From NCBI GenBank assembly GCA_018623895.1, contig JAAZUY010000027.1, forward strand, positions 1 through 7,184: 7,184 bases of DNA, written 5' to 3'. The notes under the pieces are model-generated. The model was not told the origin of the DNA. It ran no database searches and was given only the letters and a program-made list of their open reading frames with translations. This DNA comes from a bacterium. Its GTDB lineage: Bacteria > Bacillota_I > Bacilli_A > Acholeplasmatales > Acholeplasmataceae. Position numbers and translations under genes: made by a program. Within the stretch, counting starts at the first letter, position 1. Each line of letters opens with the position of its first letter. Below, in pieces: positions 1-4,974 of this stretch.

Positions 1-114
1 AATTCATTGAGTCACGTTGATTTTATGTTTGGCACAAAAGATATGAATATATCAGGTATAAAAGAGAATGGAGAAAAAGTAGATTTTTTTATTGATGGAG
101 AGTTTTCAATTTGA
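1..114 (+). CDS. M29-family aminopeptidase, C-terminal end (partial)
   Basis: Only the last 37 residues are in the window, ending in TGA at 112-114. They include S-L-S-H-V-D-F-M-F-G followed by D-M-N-I-S-G-I and a closing D-G-E-F. This matches the conserved C-terminus of thermophilic-type (M29, AmpS/AmpT/PepS) metallo-aminopeptidases, where the H-x-D pair supplies metal ligands. By family knowledge the enzyme is cytosolic and removes N-terminal residues from peptides. The stop overlaps the TTG start of the next gene, so the two are probably co-transcribed and translationally coupled. Because the frame ends at the family's usual end, TGA is read as stop here. The short fragment limits certainty, and the exact subfamily cannot be assigned. 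Confidence 0.8.
   Translation, partial: NSLSHVDFMFGTKDMNISGIKENGEKVDFFIDGEFSI
94..113 (+). promoter_or_regulatory. Ribosome binding site and TTG start with overlapping stop
   Basis: GGAG at 97-100 lies 10 bases before TTG at 111-113, and the upstream stop TGA occupies 112-114, giving a TTGA overlap. This frame is closed by a stop at 93-95 and has no ATG before residue 103, where the first membrane segments would already be lost. TTG is therefore the only sensible start. Confidence 0.7.
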
Positions 115-1109
115 TTTTACTAGAATCCTTTTGGTTTTCAATTAATGCTATCATTCCAATTGTCTTTTTTATATTCTTAGGATATATTCTAAGAAAAAAA
201 GCATATATAGATAAAAACATTTCATCTATATTAAATAGATATATATTTTATTTTGGATTGCCAGCACTGTTTTTTTTCAATGTATATAATATCAAAACAT
301 TAAAAAATATAGATTTGTCAAAACCTATCTTGCTTTCAATAGCTATACTTGTGATTTATTTTTTAAGTTTTCTTTTTAAATCTAAAAAAAATGACTCAGC
401 AATTATAAGAATTGCGATGCTTAGAACTAGTTATGCCATGATTGGTGTTACATTAGTATCTTTTTTTTCAAATGATGTAGCATTTGAATATGTTGGGATT
501 ACGTCTATATTTGTAATTCCAGTAGTTAATACTCTCACGCTAGTCTTACTATTTAGAAAAGAAGATTACGAAAAGAATAATCAATACATTTTTAAATTAT
601 TGAAAGAAATATTTTTAAATCCTCTTCAAGTGAGTATTTTTCTAGGTATAATTTTTGTTTTAGGGAAAACATTTTTTATTTATAATAATGGTCAACCTAT
701 CATTTTAATTGAACGAGATATACCTTTTATGTATACTATAATTAGGTTATTTTCAATAACTGCTTCTCCAATTGCACTTTTATCTTTGGGGTCTCAATTC
801 GATCTAAGTGAAGTTAAAAAAAACAAAAAAGAAATTTTATTGTCTATAACTTTAAGAAACATTGTTATTCCTGTTTTAATGGTTTCTGTTATAACGTATT
901 TATCTTATCTAGATAAAAGTTATATTGATATAATTCCCTCGATCATTGCAGTATTTGCATCTCCAGTAGCTGCATCAACTCTAGTTTTAGTTGAAAGGTT
1001 TAAACAAAATTATGTTCTGGCGGGTCAAATAGTTGTTTGGACAACAATATGTTCTTCAGTTACACTTTTCGTTATATTAACATTTTTAAGAATAGTAAAT
1101 TTAATTTAA
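111..1109 (+). CDS. AEC-family (auxin efflux carrier type) permease
   Basis: This 332-residue, very hydrophobic protein has about ten membrane segments in two sets of five, with a charged central stretch near residues 148-165. Family signs are Y-F-G-L-P-A-L near 47-53, the segment M-L-R-T-S-Y-A-M-I-G near 103-112 (families usually show RSN-x-x-x-x-G), T-A-S-P-I-A-L-L-S-L-G at 217-227, and A-S-P-V-A-A-S-T near 283-290 followed by the usual last helix. AEC proteins transport organic acids such as malonate or malate, or in some bacteria amino acids; the substrate cannot be read from sequence. Length fits the bacterial family (about 300-320). It sits between an aminopeptidase and an amino-acid permease in one transcription unit, which makes an amino-acid or carboxylate substrate plausible but unproven. 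Confidence 0.85.
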   Translation: MILLESFWFSINAIIPIVFFIFLGYILRKKAYIDKNISSILNRYIFYFGLPALFFFNVYNIKTLKNIDLSKPILLSIAILVIYFLSFLFKSKKNDSAIIRIAMLRTSYAMIGVTLVSFFSNDVAFEYVGITSIFVIPVVNTLTLVLLFRKEDYEKNNQYIFKLLKEIFLNPLQVSIFLGIIFVLGKTFFIYNNGQPIILIERDIPFMYTIIRLFSITASPIALLSLGSQFDLSEVKKNKKEILLSITLRNIVIPVLMVSVITYLSYLDKSYIDIIPSIIAVFASPVAASTLVLVERFKQNYVLAGQIVVWTTICSSVTLFVILTFLRIVNLI

Positions 1110-1123
1110 AGGAGAAAAAAATG
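1108..1123 (+). promoter_or_regulatory. Ribosome binding site that fixes the APC permease start
   Basis: AAAGGAG at 1108-1114 overlaps the previous stop codon and lies six bases before ATG at 1121. The reading frame is open back to an ATG at 1037, but those 28 extra residues overlap the permease upstream, are polar and do not resemble the family N-terminus. The ATG at 1121 is the real start. Confidence 0.9.
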
Positions 1124-2491
1124 GAAAAAAGAATTAAATTATTTGGTGGTGTATCAATTCTCGCTGGTATTATGATTGGCTCAGGGATATTTTTCTTAGG
1201 TGGGCAGATTTTATCAAGGGTTGGCAATTCATTGCTACTCTCATTGCTCGCATGGCTAGTAGGTGGACTTATAACACTTTTTTCTGCTCTTACTTATGCT
1301 GAATTAGGATCTTTGTTTCCAGAAAATGGCGGATATTTTGTTTATTTGAGCAAAGCATATGGTAAAAGAACAGCATTTCTATCAGGGCATATGAATTTAG
1401 TTCTATCTTCTTCAGGAAGTATCGCGTTGTTAGCATTATTTTTTGGTCAATTTATTGCTTTTATTGTTCCAGGTTTAGGCGCAGGTGGAGCAACATGGCT
1501 AGGTGTTTGGGCAATTGTAATCTTAACGATCGTTAACTGGATGGGGTTAAAAGCAGGTGTTGTTACACAAGTCATTTTCATGGTTGCTAAAATTATACCT
1601 ATAGTTATGGTAATACTTATGGCGTATGTAGCTGGTGATGTTATACCTGAGACAACAAGTGTATTATCTGAGATGACTTTTTTTGAGATTTTAATTGGTT
1701 TTGGATTCGCTGTAGTAGGAACACTATGGGCCTATGAAGGTTGGACTAATTTGAATGCAATTGCTGGAAATATGAAGGAACCTAAAAAAGATTTACCTAA
1801 GGCTCTTTCAATATCAACTATTGGAGTAATGATAGTTTATGTCCTCTTTATTTTTTCAATGTATCGTCTAGTTCCATATCAAACAATTGTTGAAACGAAT
1901 GAAGCTGGTGGATTTTTTATATTCAATGCAGCGTATGTATTGTTTGGAGAGGCTGGCTTAGGAGTGATAATGATCTCTGTAGCAATTTCAGTTTTTGGAG
2001 CATTAAATGGATCTATCATGGTTTTCCCAAGGGTATATCAAAAAATGTCAAAAAATGGTCTTTTCTTTAAAGTTTTTTCTAAAGAAAATGAATTTAAAGT
2101 TCCAGGATATTCATTATTGATTTCCTCTGGTATTGGTTTAACTTTGCTTTTATTAGGTTTTGATATTGATGCTTTATTGACATTTGTTGTATTTGCCGGA
2201 TTGATTTTTAATACATTGATTTTCTTTTCTGTATTTAAATTTAGAAAAACGCACCCAATTAAAGAACACCCAAGATATCAGGTCTGGGGTTATCCAACTG
2301 TTCCAATAGTAGCGATTGTAAGTATGGGTATGCTTTTAATTGCAACTCTAGTAGAAAGCTTTGTTCCATCTCTTATTGGTGTAGCAGTTCTTGCGGTAGG
2401 ATATTTAATAGTTAGATTAAAAATCAAAGAACCAAAAAAACGAACTTTAAAGAGTGGTTCAACTGAATCAACTCCACAAAAAAAATCCTAA
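1121..2491 (+). CDS. APC-superfamily amino-acid permease (LAT/SteT-like exchanger)
   Basis: This is a 456-residue membrane protein of about twelve helices. Helix 1 has the substrate-binding G-I-M-I-G-S-G-I-F at 16-24. Helix 2 shows Y-A-E-L-G-x-x-F-P-x-x-G-G-Y at 59-72. The helix 6 region W-A-Y-E-G-W-x-N-L-N (203-212), followed by K-E-P-x-x-D-L-P-x-A-L (219-229), is characteristic of the LAT-type branch that includes the serine/threonine exchanger SteT of Bacillus. The C-terminus is a short lysine- and serine-rich cytoplasmic tail. It likely takes up or exchanges amino acids across the cell membrane; specificity is not visible. It lies 11 bases after the AEC permease, in the same operon. Parts of the gene are clearly richer in G+C than its neighbours (27 of 60 bases at 1201-1260), which could mean a different origin. 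The stop lies inside a terminator stem shared with clpB. Confidence 0.92.
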   Translation: MEKRIKLFGGVSILAGIMIGSGIFFLGGQILSRVGNSLLLSLLAWLVGGLITLFSALTYAELGSLFPENGGYFVYLSKAYGKRTAFLSGHMNLVLSSSGSIALLALFFGQFIAFIVPGLGAGGATWLGVWAIVILTIVNWMGLKAGVVTQVIFMVAKIIPIVMVILMAYVAGDVIPETTSVLSEMTFFEILIGFGFAVVGTLWAYEGWTNLNAIAGNMKEPKKDLPKALSISTIGVMIVYVLFIFSMYRLVPYQTIVETNEAGGFFIFNAAYVLFGEAGLGVIMISVAISVFGALNGSIMVFPRVYQKMSKNGLFFKVFSKENEFKVPGYSLLISSGIGLTLLLLGFDIDALLTFVVFAGLIFNTLIFFSVFKFRKTHPIKEHPRYQVWGYPTVPIVAIVSMGMLLIATLVESFVPSLIGVAVLAVGYLIVRLKIKEPKKRTLKSGSTESTPQKKS

Positions 2492-2506
2492 TTAGGATTT
2501 TTTTTT
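2478..2506. terminator. Bidirectional intrinsic terminator shared by convergent genes
   Basis: The core TCCTAATTAGGA at 2486-2497 is a perfect palindrome flanked by eight A (2478-2485) and nine T (2498-2506). It forms a 12-bp stem with an AATT loop and a U tract on either strand. The plus-strand stop TAA (2489-2491) and the minus-strand stop TAG (2488-2490) both lie in the palindrome, so it should end transcription of the permease operon and of clpB. Confidence 0.88.
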
Positions 2507-4620
2507 ATAAACAACTCATCATTTTTATAAGAAATAATAAATGGATCGTGAACATTTAATTCATTTGAAATAACTTTTTTTGCTATAAATGTTTCTATTG
2601 TCCTTTGAATAAATCTCTTTATTGGCCTAGCACCATATTCCTCATTATATCCATTTTTTATCACATACCTTATTATAGTTTCGTCAAAAGTTATTGAAAT
2701 TTTTTCATTTTTTAATCTTTCAGAAAGTTCATACAACATCTTTTTAGCTATATCCGTTTGTATTTTTATGTTTAAACTATTGAATAGTATTTTTTCATCT
2801 ATTCGATTTAAAAATTCAGGTTTAAAAGTTTTTTTCACATCTTCAAAAATTCTTTCTTCAGAAAATTCGTTTTTTGATAATATATGTGAGCTTCCAACAT
2901 TCGAAGTTAAAATAATAATGGTATTTTTAAAATCAACTGTTCTGCCTTGGTTATCTGTTAACCGCCCATCCTCCATAATTTGAAGAAGCAAATTAAAAAT
3001 ATCAGGGTGGGCCTTTTCGATTTCATCAAAAAGAAGAATTGAATAAGGTTTTCTCCTCACAGATTCTGTTAATTGACCTCCTTCATCATGGCCAATATAT
3101 CCAGGTGGAGAACCTATAAATTTTGATATGCTGTGGGCCTCCATAAATTCACTCATATCAAATCTAATCATATTTTTTTCACTGTCAAACAATACATCAG
3201 CCAAAGCTCTTGCAACTTCAGTTTTACCTACCCCTGTTGGACCAAGAAATAAAAAAGTTCCAATTGGTTTGTTTTCATCTTTTATTCCAGCCCTTTGTCT
3301 TATTATTGCATTTGAAACATGCTCTAATGCATGGTCCTGGCCTAAAACTCTTTTTTTTAATAGTTTTTTCAAATTAATTATTCTCTCTTTATCCCCAGTC
3401 ATTAATTTTGTCACTGGGATATGAGTCCATTTTGAAACGATTTCTGCAACCGTTTCTTCAGTCACTTTTTCTTTAATAAGTGAATCAATGGATTGGTTTT
3501 CTTTTTCAAAAAACATAATTTCATTAGTTATTTCCGGGATTAATTTATACTGAATTTCCGCAGCTTTTTCATAATTAGAAATATTAAAGGAGTTTTGTAA
3601 ATCCTGTTTTAATTCCTCTAGTTTTCTTTTTTTATTTTTGATATCTTTTAGTTGTAATTTTTCTTTTTCCCATTTTGATTTTAATTCTTTCTTTTTTGAG
3701 TTCAGCAAATCAAGATCTTGCTCAATTTGTTTTAAACGATTTTTTGATAGTTCATCAGACTCTTTTTTCAAGGCTTGTTTTTCAATTTCATTTTTAGTAA
3801 TTTTTCTTATCATGTCATCTAATTCTGAAGGCATCGAGTCTATTTCCATTCTTATAGATGCGCATGCTTCATCAATTAGATCAATTGCTTTGTCGGGCAA
3901 AAAACGATCTGAAATATATCTATTTGATAATTGAACCGCAGCAATTATTGCTGGATCACCAATTGTAACACCGTGATGTGCTTCAAATCTTGATTTTAAC
4001 CCCCTTAAAATAGAGATTGTTTCAGACGGGTTAGGTTCTAAAATCATTACTTTTTGGAATCTTCTTTCTAATGCTGTATCTTTTTCAATATATTTTTTAT
4101 ATTCTGAAAGTGTTGTTGCGCCGATACAATGTAATTCGCCGCGTGCCAACATTGGTTTAAGCATATTTGAGGCATCGAGTGCGCCATCAACTCTCCCCGC
4201 ACCAACTATTTGGTGAACCTCATCGATAAATAAAATTATCTCACCATTGGATTCTTTAATTTTATTTAATATTGTCTTAAGACGCTCTTCAAACTCCCCT
4301 CTATATTTTGCACCTGCAACTATGGAAGCTAAATCTAACTCATATACTGTTTTATTTTGAAGACTAACTGGAACATCTTTTTCTACAATTCTCGATGCTA
4401 GGCCTTCTGCAATTGCTGTTTTACCAACGCCAGGTTCGCCAATTAAAATCGGATTATTTTTTGTTTTCCTCGACAGTATTTTTATTACACGTCTTATTTC
4501 TTCATTTCTACCAATAATAGGATCAATTTTACCCTTTTTAACCTCATCAACGAGGTTTCTACCATATTTTGCTAATAAATCAGGATCGTTTTTGAGACTG
4601 TCAATTTGATTGATTTTCAT
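2488..4620 (-). CDS. clpB: ClpB disaggregase lacking the N-terminal domain
   Basis: This 710-residue AAA+ ATPase has two nucleotide-binding domains. It should act as a cytosolic hexamer that threads aggregated proteins, normally with DnaK. NBD1 has Walker A G-E-P-G-V-G-K-T (61-68), pore loop K-Y-R-G (105-108), Walker B ending D133-E134, sensor G-A-T-T (167-170) and arginine fingers R186-R187. A coiled-coil middle domain spans about 265-390 and holds the ClpB signature A-x-x-x-Q-Y-x-x-I-P (about 353-362). NBD2 has Walker A G-P-T-G-V-G-K-T (460-467), pore G-Y-I-G (507-510), D532-E533, T-S-N (572-574), R606 and sensor-2 G-A-R (663-665). No IGF/L loop for ClpP docking is seen, so this is ClpB and not ClpC. 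The roughly 145-residue N-domain is absent, as in mycoplasmal ClpB and the short ClpB isoform. AGGGGG at 4625-4630 precedes the ATG. Two CIRCE-like repeats upstream imply heat-shock control by HrcA. Confidence 0.96.
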   Translation of the reverse strand: MKINQIDSLKNDPDLLAKYGRNLVDEVKKGKIDPIIGRNEEIRRVIKILSRKTKNNPILIGEPGVGKTAIAEGLASRIVEKDVPVSLQNKTVYELDLASIVAGAKYRGEFEERLKTILNKIKESNGEIILFIDEVHQIVGAGRVDGALDASNMLKPMLARGELHCIGATTLSEYKKYIEKDTALERRFQKVMILEPNPSETISILRGLKSRFEAHHGVTIGDPAIIAAVQLSNRYISDRFLPDKAIDLIDEACASIRMEIDSMPSELDDMIRKITKNEIEKQALKKESDELSKNRLKQIEQDLDLLNSKKKELKSKWEKEKLQLKDIKNKKRKLEELKQDLQNSFNISNYEKAAEIQYKLIPEITNEIMFFEKENQSIDSLIKEKVTEETVAEIVSKWTHIPVTKLMTGDKERIINLKKLLKKRVLGQDHALEHVSNAIIRQRAGIKDENKPIGTFLFLGPTGVGKTEVARALADVLFDSEKNMIRFDMSEFMEAHSISKFIGSPPGYIGHDEGGQLTESVRRKPYSILLFDEIEKAHPDIFNLLLQIMEDGRLTDNQGRTVDFKNTIIILTSNVGSSHILSKNEFSEERIFEDVKKTFKPEFLNRIDEKILFNSLNIKIQTDIAKKMLYELSERLKNEKISITFDETIIRYVIKNGYNEEYGARPIKRFIQRTIETFIAKKVISNELNVHDPFIISYKNDELFIKKNPN

Positions 4621-4630
4621 ACTTCCCCCT

Positions 4631-4657
4631 TTGGCAGTCTAGTTAATTGACTGCCAA
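4631..4657. promoter_or_regulatory. Second CIRCE-like inverted repeat, next to the clpB start
   Basis: TTGGCAGTC (4631-4639), nine bases, then GACTGCCAA (4649-4657) is a perfect 9-9-9 inverted repeat. It has the same geometry as CIRCE (TTAGCACTC-N9-GAGTGCTAA) and agrees with it at 14 of 18 arm positions. It starts about where clpB transcription is expected to begin and ends directly before the ribosome binding site. It could be a second HrcA operator, or a hairpin in the 5' end of the mRNA, or both. The DNA reading is favoured by the exact spacing. Confidence 0.6.
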
Positions 4658-4661
4658 TTAT

Positions 4662-4690
4662 ATATTACAACAAAATTCTAGCACTGTCAA
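4662..4690 (-). promoter_or_regulatory. clpB promoter
   Basis: On the minus strand TTGACA (4685-4690) is followed after 17 bases by TAATAT (4662-4667), a perfect -35 box and a 4-of-6 -10 box for the housekeeping sigma factor. The expected start is near 4655, giving a leader of roughly 35 bases. The -35 box lies in the middle of the CIRCE element at 4678-4704, as expected for a repressed heat-shock promoter. Confidence 0.75.
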
Positions 4691-4704
4691 TAATAAAGTG
4701 CTAG
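4678..4704. promoter_or_regulatory. CIRCE operator (HrcA binding site) over the clpB -35 box
   Basis: Arms CTAGCACTG (4678-4686) and AAGTGCTAG (4696-4704), separated by nine bases, contain the invariant CIRCE heptamers TAGCACT and AGTGCTA at the correct distance. The outermost and innermost position of each arm differ from consensus (14 of 18 match), but symmetry extends outward to TTCTAGCACT (4676-4685) and AGTGCTAGAA (4697-4706). HrcA bound here would cover the clpB -35 box and release it on heat stress. No hrcA gene lies in the window. Confidence 0.85.
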
Positions 4705-4725
4705 AATAATTTTAAAAAATCAATG

Positions 4726-4754
4726 TTGACTTAAATTAATACATAAGTTATAAT
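4726..4754 (+). promoter_or_regulatory. Promoter for tRNA-Cys
   Basis: TTGACT (4726-4731), 17 bases, then TATAAT (4749-4754) is a near-perfect housekeeping promoter. Transcription should start near 4761, about nine bases before the mature tRNA. It diverges from the clpB promoter, the two -35 boxes being 35 bases apart. The CIRCE element ends 21 bases upstream of this -35 box, so HrcA would not obviously block it. Confidence 0.85.
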
Positions 4755-4769
4755 TAAACAGCATTATGT

Positions 4770-4843
4770 GGCCCTGTAGCCAAGTGGTAAGGCGCGGCAC
4801 TGCAACTGCCATATCGTCGGTTCGACTCCGATCGGGGCCTCCA
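4770..4843 (+). tRNA. tRNA-Cys (anticodon GCA)
   Basis: The 74 bases fold into a full cloverleaf. The acceptor stem GGCCCTG pairs with CGGGGCC, including one U-G pair. The D arm is GCC-loop-GGC. The anticodon loop C-T-G-C-A-A-C has GCA at 4802-4804, and the T arm is GTCGG-TTCGACT-CCGAT. U73, a cysteine identity base, precedes a genomically encoded CCA (4841-4843). The anticodon stem CGGCA/TGCCA has a C-A mismatch at its outer pair (27-43). The gene stands alone with its own promoter and terminator. Confidence 0.97.
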
Positions 4844-4853
4844 AATTGATTTT

Positions 4854-4891
4854 TAGTGTTTATATATTCGATATAAGCACTATTAATTTTT
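4854..4891 (+). terminator. Hairpin terminator after tRNA-Cys
   Basis: AGTGTTTATAT (4855-4865) pairs with ATATAAGCACT (4871-4881) around an ATTCG loop, with one G-U pair and an extra outer T-A pair. An interrupted T-rich run follows. Its position ten bases after the CCA end fits termination of the tRNA transcript. The stem is AT-rich and the T run is broken, so some read-through into ptsI is possible. Confidence 0.65.
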
Positions 4892-4936
4892 ATATATATA
4901 TTTTCATTAGAAGTATCAAATTCAAAAATATATATG

Positions 4937-4945
4937 TGTTATAAT
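4937..4945 (+). promoter_or_regulatory. Extended -10 promoter for ptsI
   Basis: TGTTATAAT (4937-4945) is a perfect extended -10 element (TGn-TATAAT), about 30 bases before the ptsI start codon. No good -35 box lies 16-18 bases upstream, where the sequence is plain AT-rich, and this is typical of promoters relying on the TG extension. An AAGAGG ribosome binding site at 4964-4969 precedes ATG at 4975. Confidence 0.65.
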
Positions 4946-4974
4946 ATAGTAAAAGTAAACTATAAGAGGCTTTT

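Noticed and set aside
1037..1120. 28-codon N-terminal extension of the APC permease from ATG 1037
   Set aside because: It overlaps the AEC gene, is polar and unlike the family, and a strong ribosome binding site precedes ATG 1121.
2768..3934. Several plus-strand open frames of 70-100 codons inside clpB
   Set aside because: They lie opposite well-conserved ClpB motifs, show low-complexity Ser/Phe-rich translations and match no family; they are shadows of the real gene.
4855..4881. AGTG...CACT inverted repeat as a third CIRCE element
   Set aside because: The arms are in the opposite order to CIRCE (AGTG outside left, CACT outside right), the spacer is five bases, and its place after tRNA-Cys fits a terminator.
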